A DNA stretch of 64,000 nucleotides, taken from Fen-1254 sp963769605 (GTDB lineage: Bacteria; Bacteroidota; Ignavibacteria; UBA10030). Shown piece after piece: positions 44,174 to 53,823 of the stretch. A program made the position numbers and the translations under genes. The notes beneath the pieces are model-generated. The model was not told the origin of the DNA. It was given only the letters and a program-made list of their open reading frames with translations, and made no database searches. Position 1 is the first letter of the stretch. Each line of letters starts with the position of its first letter. The stretch lies in contig CAVYML010000002.1 in NCBI GenBank assembly GCA_963769605.1, forward strand, positions 372,001 to 436,000. Reading direction: 5' to 3'.

Positions 44174-46807
44174 TTGATAAAAGATAAACATATCCCATCT
44201 TTTTTATTAATTTGTTTTTTGTTTTTTTTCGCCATTCTTGACCAAAATTATGCATTTGCCCGCGATCCTGCCGTTTTTTCCGCGGGTGGTCCTACTCAAA
44301 TCGGTTTAGATATCGGTTATAACAACGATACACCGACACGAACCAAAATAGATCTCTCAGGAGCGTGGCAGCTTTCCTACGATCATGAACAGTGGCATGA
44401 TGTCGCTATTCCTTCGTCGATAGATTACGAAGGGTGGACGGTTTTGAAGCGGGATATTGTTCTTGATGAGCGAGCCATACGTTCTTCAATTTTTAAAATT
44501 ATCGCCCTCGGCATCAATTACGATTGTGAAATATTTATCAACGATATTCTTATCGGGAAGCACAGCGGGGGATACACAAGCTTTGAACTCGAAATACCTG
44601 AAGGGGTACTTCATTCCGGGGACGATAATCGTCTCCAAATTTTTGTACAAAACCAGTTGAATATCCGGACTACCATTCCGCCCTGCACGCAGGTTTCGGG
44701 ATGGAAAAATTTTAACGGTATTATCCGGGATATCTATTTGCTTGCGACTCCGAAGTTTTGGATGAATACGGTCAACGTGCATACCTTGCTCAATGAAGAA
44801 ATGACGCAGGGAATCATCAATGTAAAAGCGGTTCTCCAGAGCCGGGACTTCTTTACGGTTTTAGATTCGACAGAGAATAAGGAAGGATCGCTCACTTATG
44901 TATTGACGGCGGAAGTGTATAATAGGTTTTCCGATGCTCTGATTGCACAAGCCGTTTCGCAGACGATTGATCTTCATGCGGATGGAGAATTGACGGTGGA
45001 TCTTTCCATACCGGTAGAGGCCCCAAAGTTATGGAGTCCCGAAACGCCGGAGTTGTATCAGGTGAAATTGTGCATTGAGTCGCTTGAAGGCAAGCAAAAA
45101 ACACTCGTCGATCAGTACATTCAGAATGTCGGGTTTGCGAGTGTTGTTCTAAAAAAAGGTGCCATCGTTGTCAATGGAGTCCCCACGTTAATCAAAGGAA
45201 TCGTCTGGCATGAAGATTCTCCCAATCATGGTGTTTCTCTCACTCATGAACAAATGGAGAAAGATGTTATTGCCATCAAGTCGCTGGGTGCAAACGCTGT
45301 TCGATGTGCTTTCCATCCTCCGCATCCGTATTTCCTAAGTCTCTGTAACCGCTACGGCTTGTTTGTTATGGAAGAGATACCTGTATGGAATGCAGCGGGG
45401 GACATTCTCGCGGACGGACAGTATCTTGCCCGGGCTCAGGAACAAGTCATAGAAATGGTCGGCCGCGACAAAGCGAATCCATGTATTCTGGCATGGGGTA
45501 TCGGAGATCAATTCGATTCTGCCGATAAACGAGCACGGGGCTTTGTGCAAGCGATAGCCGCGGCGATTAAACAAATCGATGGACGTCCCGTTTATTTTGG
45601 TTCGGTTATGACGCGTAACGATGAATGTACCGGGGATGTGGATTTTGCCGGACTGACTCTTCCCCGCGTCGAAATAAAAGATTTTCGGATTATGCTGGCA
45701 GAATGGAAGAGGATGCATCCGACACAACCCGTTCTCTTGCTCGGTTACGGAAAAGAAGTTGATCAACGGAATCATAACGGCTACAGCGATCCGATGTCCC
45801 AGGAAGCGCAAGCGCGTTTCTTTTTGCAATATTATACCGCCGTGAAAGATGTCGGCATCGCCGGCAGTTTTATCGATGCGTATAACGATTGGCGGGGAAG
45901 CCGTCCGCTTCTGACTGATTCACAGCCCAATCCATATAGCTATTCGTACGGACTTGTAAACGAACAGCGTGAAAAACGCCTGGCATTCGAAGTTGTTCAT
46001 GCTTTGTATTCCAACGAAAAAATTAATCCGCTGCCAATCGGAAGCTATCATTCAAGCCTGCCGTTTGTGCATATCTTTGCCGGATTTTTTGTGATTATCT
46101 TTGTGGGATATCAATATAGTTACAATAGACGTTTCAGCGAAGCTCTTCAGCGATCCTTATTCCGTCTCCATAATTTTTTTGTCGATCTGCGCGATCTTCA
46201 CACGGTTTCGATTGTGCATACCTTGAGTCTTGCTCTTGCGATTTCTGTTTCTCTCGCTATTTTGTTATCGAGCGTTCTCTATCATTATAGGAGCGATTGG
46301 CTGTTCGATTATATTTTGACGTTCTTCATTATGTACGATCCTATCAAAGAGTATCTCATCCGCATCGTCTGGAATCCATTGCTCGGAATTGTATCGGTGA
46401 CGGCAATCTTTTTTACAGCAGGATGCATCCTATCATTTTTACTCAAGATTTTTGCGCTGGTGCTCCGCATCAGGATTTCGTGGTTCGATATGTATTCGAT
46501 GACGGTTTGGGGATCGGCGCCTCTTATTTTTTTAAGTCCATTAGCTATGTGTCTCTTCAAGGTTTTACAGACTCCGAATTACATTCTTCCATCTTTCGGG
46601 ATTGTGCTGGTTTTCATTGTATGGACTCTCACCCGATTGCTGAAAGGGATTTCATTGATCTTTGAGGTCAGGCCGCATAGAGCATATATTGGCGGAGTAG
46701 TGCTTATGATCCTTGTCCTCGGCGGAATATATTTATATTACGATTCTCTTTATGGGCTGGGTTCGTATATAAAATTTATCGTTCATTTATCAGATAATCT
46801 TGGTTGA
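44174..46807 (+). CDS. GH2-like membrane pseudoglycosidase
   Basis: An 877-aa protein. After a signal/anchor helix (SFLLICFLFFFAILDQNYAF) come the three extracytoplasmic domains of family 2 glycosidases: sugar-binding jelly roll (LSGAWQLSYDHEQWHDVAIP), Ig-like, and TIM barrel (GIVWHEDSPNHGVSLTHEQM). The acid/base motif, normally Asn-Glu, reads D445-Q446 in ILAWGIGDQF, and the nucleophile position in the TEYG motif is Gly524 (LLLGYGKE). Both catalytic glutamates are therefore lost. About six membrane helices follow (from ~640: HIFAGFFVIIFVGYQYSY onward), making a Yip1-like C-terminal domain. It probably binds a glycan or acts structurally. The start is TTG 44174 with no clear ribosome site. 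Its stop overlaps the smc start. Confidence 0.8.
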   Translation: MIKDKHIPSFLLICFLFFFAILDQNYAFARDPAVFSAGGPTQIGLDIGYNNDTPTRTKIDLSGAWQLSYDHEQWHDVAIPSSIDYEGWTVLKRDIVLDERAIRSSIFKIIALGINYDCEIFINDILIGKHSGGYTSFELEIPEGVLHSGDDNRLQIFVQNQLNIRTTIPPCTQVSGWKNFNGIIRDIYLLATPKFWMNTVNVHTLLNEEMTQGIINVKAVLQSRDFFTVLDSTENKEGSLTYVLTAEVYNRFSDALIAQAVSQTIDLHADGELTVDLSIPVEAPKLWSPETPELYQVKLCIESLEGKQKTLVDQYIQNVGFASVVLKKGAIVVNGVPTLIKGIVWHEDSPNHGVSLTHEQMEKDVIAIKSLGANAVRCAFHPPHPYFLSLCNRYGLFVMEEIPVWNAAGDILADGQYLARAQEQVIEMVGRDKANPCILAWGIGDQFDSADKRARGFVQAIAAAIKQIDGRPVYFGSVMTRNDECTGDVDFAGLTLPRVEIKDFRIMLAEWKRMHPTQPVLLLGYGKEVDQRNHNGYSDPMSQEAQARFFLQYYTAVKDVGIAGSFIDAYNDWRGSRPLLTDSQPNPYSYSYGLVNEQREKRLAFEVVHALYSNEKINPLPIGSYHSSLPFVHIFAGFFVIIFVGYQYSYNRRFSEALQRSLFRLHNFFVDLRDLHTVSIVHTLSLALAISVSLAILLSSVLYHYRSDWLFDYILTFFIMYDPIKEYLIRIVWNPLLGIVSVTAIFFTAGCILSFLLKIFALVLRIRISWFDMYSMTVWGSAPLIFLSPLAMCLFKVLQTPNYILPSFGIVLVFIVWTLTRLLKGISLIFEVRPHRAYIGGVVLMILVLGGIYLYYDSLYGLGSYIKFIVHLSDNLG

Positions 46808-49800
46808 TGTACCTTTCCAAGCTCGAAATATTCGGTTTTAAATCGTTTGCCCAGAAAGTCAATCTTTCTTTTGATGCTGGAATGACCGCAATTGTAGGTC
46901 CCAACGGATGCGGAAAAACCAACGTTGTTGATGCTATACGCTGGGTGCTGGGAGAGCAGCGGCCGACGACCCTCCGCAGCGATAAAATGGAAGATGTTAT
47001 TTTTAATGGTACAAAATCGCGTAAACCGCTCAACGTTGCGGAAGTTTCCATTACAATCGAAAACACAAAAGATATTTTACCCACAGAGTATTCTGAGGTC
47101 ACTATTACACGGCGCGTCTTTCGTTCCGGCGAGAGCGAATATTATTTAAATAAAAATCTTTGCCGTCTCAAAGACATACGGGATCTCTTTATGGATACCG
47201 GTATGGGTTCCGATGCTTACTCGGTCATCGAACTGAAAATGGTCGAAAGTATCTTAAGCGATAATTCCGATGAACGGCGCCGCTTATTCGAAGAATCTGC
47301 CGGCGTTACCAAATACAAGCACCGCCGCAGGGAAGCATCTCGCAGACTCGATGCCGTTCGTCAGGACCTGACGCGCGTGAACGACATTCTACGCGGAGTA
47401 GAAAAAGCAGTCAATTCACTGGAACGACAGGCGCAGAAAGCGGAAAAATTCAACGAGCTTACTAAAGAGCTCCGGACGGTAGAAATTGAATTGCTGCAGC
47501 GGGAATATTCGGGCATCATCAGCCGCATGGAACCGCTGAAACTGGAATTGAATGTCGCCGTCGATGAGAAGAACAGAATAGAAGTCGAGGTGCATCAGGA
47601 AGAATCGCTGCTCGATGTCTTGCGGCAGGAAATAGCAGAACTGGAAATTCAAATTGCCCGTACACAGGATGAACTGAACGGGCGGCAAAATGCGCTCCAT
47701 GAGCTGGAACAGAAAAAAGCAACAACGCTTGAACGATGCCGGTCCCTGGCAATAAATATCGATCGTTTCGAAAAAGAAAAAATCGATTTACAAATACAAA
47801 CCGACGAACTGGAAAAAAGACAAACGGAGCTGGCCAAGAATCTGGAAGAATTCCGCATTCAGACATCTGATGCTGAAGAGCTTTATCGCCGAAAGAAAAT
47901 GCAGCTCGATGAATTTGAAGAACAGTTGAATGCAAAAAAAGGTGAACTGAAAACGAGACAGGATCAGGTGCTGACCCTCCTGCATGAACTTTCCGATCTG
48001 CGCAACCGGGAGAATCAGGTAAAAGCACACCGAGAAAATCTTCGCGGCAGAGCCGGTTATATGACCGAAGAGAATGAAGGATATGCCAGGGATGTCAAAA
48101 AGAACGAAGAAATGATTGTTAGATTGACATCTGAAAACAGGCAATTGCGCTTGGCGTTTGCCGAAGCGGAAGTCCGAACGCATCAGATGGAAGATTATAA
48201 AACAAAACTGCAAAGCGACATCGAAGATTTTCGAAGCCGTGATCATGCGATTCTCGGCGATATCGAACGAAAACAGGCGCGGATCGATTTTCTCAAAGGC
48301 CTCGTGGAAAGTTTCGACGGTTATTCCGAGGGAGCAAAATTTCTTATTACAAACGGGGAATGGAGTTCTAAATTTCAGAATACGGTTGGTGAAGCGATCA
48401 GTACGGAATCCGTCTACCGTGTTGCCGTCGAAACTGCGCTGGGAGAGGCGTCGGGATATATTGTCGTGGAAAGCGTAGAGGAAGCATACACAGCGATGGA
48501 TTTTCTCAAGCGCAACAATAAAGGGAAGGCTACTTTTATTTGTCTTAACCGGCTTCCGGAAATGACAAGCCGCAGGCAAAAGATAGATCGTCCCGGTGTT
48601 ATCGACTGGGCGGATAATGTCGTACAGTATGAGCCGAAACTGCAGCGCCTGTTCGGATTTATTTTGGACGAAACGCTGTTGGTAAACGATGTTGCCACAG
48701 CGCTGGCTGTCGTCAACGAAGATCCCGGCGTTCGGTGCGTGACGCTTGACGGTGAGATTGTTACGGGCAAAGGCGTGGTGCGCGGCGGCAGCGTACGCCA
48801 GGACGAAGGCGGACATATCAGTAAACGCTCGCAGTTAGACGAATTGAGTTCGATGGTTCAGCAGATGCGCGGACAACAGGAACGTATTGAAAACGAACTG
48901 CAGAAGAAGACAGCGGAATTGGAGAACGTCGATCTGAAGAAGCTGGCCGACGAAGCACGAAGGATCGAACAGCAAAAAACAACTGTGGAGATACGTATTG
49001 CGCAAATCGAATTCGAAAAGAAACGTGCGCAGGAAAATATCGAACGCAACAGCACGGAATCACTTCGCCTGACAAAGGAGGCCGAATCGCTCGCAGAGGA
49101 ATTGCATTCACTCAGCGCCTCAATTGCGGATTCAGAATCGAGGCAGTCTGCCTCGGAACAGCGTGTGGGCGCGCTTGCGGGCGAAGTTGAAGCAATGGAA
49201 TCGCTCTGGAATGAATTTTCACGTACGGCGAACAATGCAAACTTATCCGTTGTGAATTTAAGAAACGAAGAACGGAACACGCTGCAAGCGATCGAGCACG
49301 CTGAGACGACGCTGCAGTCGATTGCAGCAACTTCGGAGCAGCGAACTTCCGATATAGAACTCGCCAGGGGAGATATCACCTCTTCGACGACACAGGTGCA
49401 GGAAATGGATTCCGCGTTATCGGAATTGCACCAGGAATACAACGATATTCTCGGCCGAAAAAAATCTGTCGATCAGGAATATTCTTCAAAACGCGCACAT
49501 ATTCATGAGATCGAATTGAAATTGAAAGACGAGCGTCTGCGGCAGGAAGGTTCGCTCAAGGCCGCATACGATCTTGAAATGAAAATACAAGAACTGATGA
49601 TGAAAGCGGAAAACCTAAAGTCCCGCGCAGAGGAAGATTTTCATTTTACACTCGAGGCGTGCTGGTATGATCCTCAGGATGAATATGATATCAATACGGA
49701 ACGGGAACGCCAGCAAGACCTTAAGAATAAAGTTCATGCACTCGGTGCCGTGAATTTTGCCGCCTTTGAAGAATACAAGAGCGAAAAGGAACGGCTTGAT

Positions 49801-50355
49801 TTTATGTCTGCGCAGCTTGACGATCTTGAGCAGTCGGAAAAAACACTGCTTAGTACGATCGATGAAATCAATGCAACAGCGCAGGCGCAGTTCATGAGTA
49901 TCTATAATCAGATCCGGGACAATTTCATCACAACATTCAAAGGATTGTTTGATGAAGGGGATGAATGCGATTTGAGATTAGAAGAAGACATCGATCCTCT
50001 GGAGGCGAAAATTGAGATTATTGCAAAACCGAGAGGCAAACGCCCCACATCGATAGATCTTCTTTCAGGCGGCGAAAAAACACTCACAGCAATTGCGCTG
50101 CTCTTCGCAATCTATTTAGTGAAACCAAGCCCGTTCTGTATTCTGGATGAAGTTGATGCGCCGCTGGATGATACGAACATAGATCGTTTTACGCGTATTA
50201 TTAGAAAGTTCTCGGACAATACACAGTTCATCATTGTCACGCATAACAAGCGAACAATGGAATCCGCCAACGCCATGTACGGCGTAACGATGGAAGAAGA
50301 AGGAATTTCGAAATTGGTTTCGGTCCGCTTTAACGAGACCGTGGAAAAGAATTAG
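46807..50355 (+). CDS. smc: Chromosome segregation protein SMC
   Basis: A 1182-aa SMC ATPase that compacts and segregates the chromosome with ScpAB. Walker A is in GPNGCGKTNVVDAIRWVLGE near residue 32. A long coiled coil follows, with the hinge at about 505-680 (GEWSSKFQNTVGEAIS, VVESVEEAYTAMDFLKRNN, GEIVTGKGVVRGGS), a returning coil and the C-terminal ABC signature LLSGGEKTLTAIALLFAI with Walker B FCILDEVDAPLDDTN. Length is normal. The ATG at 46807 overlaps the stop of the GH2-like gene by one base, so the two are co-translated, which is an unexpected pairing. scpA and scpB are not in the window. Confidence 0.95.
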   Translation: MYLSKLEIFGFKSFAQKVNLSFDAGMTAIVGPNGCGKTNVVDAIRWVLGEQRPTTLRSDKMEDVIFNGTKSRKPLNVAEVSITIENTKDILPTEYSEVTITRRVFRSGESEYYLNKNLCRLKDIRDLFMDTGMGSDAYSVIELKMVESILSDNSDERRRLFEESAGVTKYKHRRREASRRLDAVRQDLTRVNDILRGVEKAVNSLERQAQKAEKFNELTKELRTVEIELLQREYSGIISRMEPLKLELNVAVDEKNRIEVEVHQEESLLDVLRQEIAELEIQIARTQDELNGRQNALHELEQKKATTLERCRSLAINIDRFEKEKIDLQIQTDELEKRQTELAKNLEEFRIQTSDAEELYRRKKMQLDEFEEQLNAKKGELKTRQDQVLTLLHELSDLRNRENQVKAHRENLRGRAGYMTEENEGYARDVKKNEEMIVRLTSENRQLRLAFAEAEVRTHQMEDYKTKLQSDIEDFRSRDHAILGDIERKQARIDFLKGLVESFDGYSEGAKFLITNGEWSSKFQNTVGEAISTESVYRVAVETALGEASGYIVVESVEEAYTAMDFLKRNNKGKATFICLNRLPEMTSRRQKIDRPGVIDWADNVVQYEPKLQRLFGFILDETLLVNDVATALAVVNEDPGVRCVTLDGEIVTGKGVVRGGSVRQDEGGHISKRSQLDELSSMVQQMRGQQERIENELQKKTAELENVDLKKLADEARRIEQQKTTVEIRIAQIEFEKKRAQENIERNSTESLRLTKEAESLAEELHSLSASIADSESRQSASEQRVGALAGEVEAMESLWNEFSRTANNANLSVVNLRNEERNTLQAIEHAETTLQSIAATSEQRTSDIELARGDITSSTTQVQEMDSALSELHQEYNDILGRKKSVDQEYSSKRAHIHEIELKLKDERLRQEGSLKAAYDLEMKIQELMMKAENLKSRAEEDFHFTLEACWYDPQDEYDINTERERQQDLKNKVHALGAVNFAAFEEYKSEKERLDFMSAQLDDLEQSEKTLLSTIDEINATAQAQFMSIYNQIRDNFITTFKGLFDEGDECDLRLEEDIDPLEAKIEIIAKPRGKRPTSIDLLSGGEKTLTAIALLFAIYLVKPSPFCILDEVDAPLDDTNIDRFTRIIRKFSDNTQFIIVTHNKRTMESANAMYGVTMEEEGISKLVSVRFNETVEKN

Positions 50356-50359
50356 CAGT

Positions 50360-51076
50360 ATGGTTCGTATATTTTGCGATTTTGACGGGACTGTGTGTCC
50401 TCAGGATGTCGGGAAAAATTATTTCCGCGCATTTGCAGACGAGACTTTTCAGCAAATCGCGGATGGATTGCTGCGGGGGGAAATCGACTCGCAGCAGGGG
50501 CTGCGGCGTCTCTGCGATGCAGTGCCGTCCATAAGCCGCATTCAATTTGACTCGCACATCGATCAATTTTCCGCAGATCCGCATTTTGCGGAATTTGTGC
50601 ACTTTGCCGAAGCGCGCGGCGCGGCGGTTGCGGTTCTAAGCGACGGGCTCGATGCGTATGTTGCGCGTGTTCTTTTAAAAGAAGGGTTGCAGCGCGTGCC
50701 TGTCTTTGCAAATCATGCGGAATTCGTGAACATAAATGGAGCACCGAAGCTTACTGTCTCCTTCCCGCATACCGATGCGGAATGTACGTCGTGCGGCAAC
50801 TGCAAACGCAATCATATGTTGACCCAAGCGGCGGATAACGATGTGATTGTCTACGTAGGCGATGGTTTTTCCGATCGTTGCCCAGTCAAGTATGCCGATA
50901 TAGTATTCGCGAAACGGCAGTTGATCAAGCATTGCCAGCAGCTGAACATCACCTATTATGAATTCAATCATTTCGGCGATGTGCAAAAGAAGATGGAAGA
51001 AGTCGTTCAGCGCAAAAGAATCCGGCACCGGCAGGAAGCAGCCATGGCGCGGCGCGAAGTGTACATGCAAGGATAA
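50360..51076 (+). CDS. MtnX-like HAD-family phosphatase
   Basis: A 238-aa haloacid dehalogenase-superfamily phosphatase. The catalytic motif is FCDFDGTV (Asp7 nucleophile, Asp9 acid/base), motif 2 is VLSDGLD, and the motif 4 region is YVGDGFSDRCPVKYAD. A cysteine cluster CTSCGNCKRN in the cap-proximal part recalls the MtnX/phosphoserine-phosphatase-like group. MtnX acts in methionine salvage, but no other mtn gene is nearby, so the substrate is uncertain. It is four bases after smc and three before an ICMT-like gene. Confidence 0.8.
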   Translation: MVRIFCDFDGTVCPQDVGKNYFRAFADETFQQIADGLLRGEIDSQQGLRRLCDAVPSISRIQFDSHIDQFSADPHFAEFVHFAEARGAAVAVLSDGLDAYVARVLLKEGLQRVPVFANHAEFVNINGAPKLTVSFPHTDAECTSCGNCKRNHMLTQAADNDVIVYVGDGFSDRCPVKYADIVFAKRQLIKHCQQLNITYYEFNHFGDVQKKMEEVVQRKRIRHRQEAAMARREVYMQG

Positions 51077-51079
51077 TCA

Positions 51080-51661
51080 ATGAAAGAGTTTCGTCAAAAA
51101 TTGTTTACACTGCGAAGTTATACGCCGATCCCGTTTTTATTGGTTATGATCGTGCTTGGACGTCCGACTTTTTTAACGATGTTTTTCGGAATCATTGTTG
51201 CGGCATTGGGAGAATTCATGCGCTTTTGGGGTGTTGCCTATGCAGGGAGCCTGACTCGCGTCACCGGATCTGTAGGAGCGCCGGAAGTGATCGTTGCTGG
51301 GCCGTTTGCCTATGTCCGCAATCCGCTTTATGTCGGTAACCTTCTCACTTATATGGGCATCGGTATTATGGCTAATGCCACATTTCCATGGCTGCTCTGC
51401 GCTGCATTTGCATGGTTCACGTTTCAATACAGTCAGATCGTTGACCTGGAAGAAGAATTTTTAGCGGCCGCCTTCGGGGCTTCCTATTCGGAATACGTCA
51501 AAAATGTTCCGCGGTTTATACCGCGCATTGAACCATATAAAAATGCGGTTCAGGAGCATCAGAAGCCGAATTGGAGTGAAGCGGCGAAATCGGAACGCCG
51601 CACGTTCCAAGCGCTGGCAATTGTGCTGGCAATTATCGTTGTTCTTTGGCTGAAACAATAA
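51080..51661 (+). CDS. Isoprenylcysteine carboxyl methyltransferase-like membrane protein
   Basis: A 193-aa integral membrane protein of the ICMT/PEMT-like methyltransferase family. Helices are near 16-50 and 80-120, with a last one at about 170-190. The C-terminal family motif is visible: GPFAYVRNPLYVGNLLTYMG followed by EEEFLAAAFGASYSEYVKNV, the SAM-binding and RHPxY-like region. In bacteria the substrate is rarely known; phospholipids, isoprenoids or small compounds are possible. It is tightly packed between the HAD phosphatase gene and lpxB. Confidence 0.82.
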   Translation: MKEFRQKLFTLRSYTPIPFLLVMIVLGRPTFLTMFFGIIVAALGEFMRFWGVAYAGSLTRVTGSVGAPEVIVAGPFAYVRNPLYVGNLLTYMGIGIMANATFPWLLCAAFAWFTFQYSQIVDLEEEFLAAAFGASYSEYVKNVPRFIPRIEPYKNAVQEHQKPNWSEAAKSERRTFQALAIVLAIIVVLWLKQ

Positions 51662-51665
51662 ATCG

Positions 51666-52790
51666 ATGCAGCGAGTGATGATCATAGCGGGAGAAGCCTC
51701 CGGCGATTTGCATGGTTCGGGTATTGTGCGCGAGCTTAAACGCCTGCAGCCGGGTATTGATATCTATGGCGTGGGCGGTGATAAAATGCAGAGCGCAGGC
51801 ATGGAGATCATCTATCACATTCGTGATCTCGGCTTTATGGGCTTTTTTGAAGTGTTGCAGCACCTGCCGTTTATTAAAACGATGGAGCGAACACTCGATC
51901 AGGTGGTTAGATTCAAGAGACCCGATGTGCTTGTTTTGATCGATTATCCGGGATTCAACCTTCGATTTGCGCGCAGAGCGAAACGATATAACGTGAAGAT
52001 CGTTTATTATATCAGCCCGCAGGTTTGGGCGTGGCACAAATCGAGAGTGAAAACGATCCGGCAATTCGTCGATTTAATGCTCGTTATTTTCCCGTTTGAA
52101 GAAAAGTTTTACCGGGAAGAACATGTTCCGGTGGAATTTGTCGGGCATCCGCTTCTGGAGGTTATTACCTCCAATCTCGACCGGAAAAAGTTTTGTAAAA
52201 AATTCGATCTTGATGAGCGGAAAAAAATTGTTGCTTTGCTGCCCGGCAGCCGGAAACAGGAAATTGAAAAGATTTTTCCGGCAATGCTCGATGCGGCGCG
52301 ATTGATCGCAGCGAAGACCGAATGCGAAATTGTTGTCGGCGTCGCACCGACGCTTGACGAGCAGTATCTGAAAACGCTGTATCGGCTTGGGAGCGTCCGT
52401 TTGATCAAAGGATGGACGTATGAAGTTATGGCGAACGCAGATCTCGCTGTCGTGACTTCAGGAACGGCCACGCTGGAAACGGCTTGTTTCGGAACGCCGA
52501 TGGTGATCGTGTATAAAACTTCGCAACTGACGTACTGGATAGGACGAATGCTTATACGTGTTAAAAATATCGGTCTTGTAAATATCGTTGCCGGTGAAAG
52601 GATTGTGCCGGAATTTATTCAGCGCCGAGCTTCGGCTCGTTTATTGGCGCGAGAAGCGCTTGCCATGCTGGGAGATTCAGCGTTGCTCAACGAAATGCGG
52701 TCGAAACTTTACGGTGTCCGGGAAAAGCTCGGCGAACCCGGAGCATCCAAACGGGCGGCAAGCCGCATTTTGACATTGAATAAGCTTTAA
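51666..52790 (+). CDS. lpxB: Lipid-A-disaccharide synthase
   Basis: A 374-aa GT19 glycosyltransferase that joins UDP-2,3-diacylglucosamine and lipid X into the lipid A disaccharide at the inner membrane. Conserved text: MIIAGEASGDLHGSG, VGGDKMQSAGME, MGFFEVLQHLP, VVYYISPQVWAWHKSR-type segment (seen as IVYYISPQVWAWHKSR) and VTSGTATLETACFGTPMVI. The length is normal. It starts four bases after the ICMT-like gene and is followed four bases later by lpxK, making a lipid A pair. Confidence 0.95.
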   Translation: MQRVMIIAGEASGDLHGSGIVRELKRLQPGIDIYGVGGDKMQSAGMEIIYHIRDLGFMGFFEVLQHLPFIKTMERTLDQVVRFKRPDVLVLIDYPGFNLRFARRAKRYNVKIVYYISPQVWAWHKSRVKTIRQFVDLMLVIFPFEEKFYREEHVPVEFVGHPLLEVITSNLDRKKFCKKFDLDERKKIVALLPGSRKQEIEKIFPAMLDAARLIAAKTECEIVVGVAPTLDEQYLKTLYRLGSVRLIKGWTYEVMANADLAVVTSGTATLETACFGTPMVIVYKTSQLTYWIGRMLIRVKNIGLVNIVAGERIVPEFIQRRASARLLAREALAMLGDSALLNEMRSKLYGVREKLGEPGASKRAASRILTLNKL

Positions 52791-52794
52791 AACG

Positions 52795-53820
52795 ATGCGA
52801 AAACTTCTGATACCGTTCTCTTTTTTTTATTGGATCGGAGTAACGCTTCGCAATTGGTTTTTTGATAGAGGAATATTCCGGACCACGTTTTTTGCCGTGC
52901 CGGTTGTTTCGGTGGGTAATATTTCGGCAGGTGGATCGGGAAAAACTCCGCTTGTGGAAATGCTGATTCGACGGTTCTCGGAAAGCCGTACGGTTGCAGT
53001 TGTAAGCCGCGGATATAAACGAATATCTTCAGGTCAGGTTGTCGTGAGCGATAGATCAGGAATACATGCGCAGGTCGAACATACAGGCGATGAGCTGTCG
53101 CAGGTTGCCCAAAAATTTCCCGGAATCATCGTCATTGCCGATGCAGTGCGAGTCCGGGGCGCTCAAAAAGCAATCGAGCTTGGCGCTGAAGTTATAATCT
53201 TAGACGACGGGTTCCAGCATCGCGCGTTGGGCCGAAGTTCGAACATTGTGGTTGTAACGGCTGAAGAACTGCTTAAAGGCGATTTCTTGCTTCCGGCCGG
53301 CAACAGACGGGAACCGTTATCCTCTTTGCAGAGAGCAGACTTGATTGCAATTACCCGCTGTGCGGGAAAAGAAGATTACGAACGAGCGCTTGCAGTTGTC
53401 TCAGATTTTCAAAAGCCGGTCGTCGGTATGCGGGTCAACGTCCGCGCTCTTCGCGATGCATCAACAGGAAGAGAGATTGCGATGCAATCGGTAATGCAGA
53501 AAAAAGCCGTCCTTTTCTCCGGCATTGGAAATCCGGAATCGTTTGAACGGACGGTAGAGGAATTGGGTGTTGTGATCCTGGAGCATAAAGTGTTTCAGGA
53601 TCATTATTGGTACGACGAGCATGATATGCAGGTTATTTTAGGAGATTTGGCCGGACGGAAGGCAGAACTGCTCCTGACGACAGAAAAAGATTTTATGCGA
53701 TTGCGCAGGCGATCCGGAATCTTTTCCGTGATCAATCTGCCGGTTCTGATCGTCGAAATAGAACAACAAGTTCTGTACGGCAGCGGGATCATTGATTCTT
53801 TGTTGCAACACATAGGATAG
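52795..53820 (+). CDS. lpxK: Tetraacyldisaccharide 4'-kinase
   Basis: A 341-aa membrane-bound P-loop kinase that phosphorylates the 4' position of the lipid A precursor. The Walker A motif is SAGGSGKT (44-51) in SVGNISAGGSGKTPLVEM, followed by VVSRGYKR and the family motif LDDGFQHRALGRSSNIVV. An N-terminal hydrophobic stretch (FSFFYWIGVTLRNWFF) anchors it to the membrane. The C-terminal segment LLTTEKDFMRL is typical. It is encoded just downstream of lpxB. Confidence 0.94.
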   Translation: MRKLLIPFSFFYWIGVTLRNWFFDRGIFRTTFFAVPVVSVGNISAGGSGKTPLVEMLIRRFSESRTVAVVSRGYKRISSGQVVVSDRSGIHAQVEHTGDELSQVAQKFPGIIVIADAVRVRGAQKAIELGAEVIILDDGFQHRALGRSSNIVVVTAEELLKGDFLLPAGNRREPLSSLQRADLIAITRCAGKEDYERALAVVSDFQKPVVGMRVNVRALRDASTGREIAMQSVMQKKAVLFSGIGNPESFERTVEELGVVILEHKVFQDHYWYDEHDMQVILGDLAGRKAELLLTTEKDFMRLRRRSGIFSVINLPVLIVEIEQQVLYGSGIIDSLLQHIG

Positions 53821-53823
53821 AAA

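Noticed and set aside
47416..49442. Long open frames on the minus strand inside smc
   Set aside because: They are antisense shadows of a strongly conserved coding frame with no ribosome sites or family motifs.
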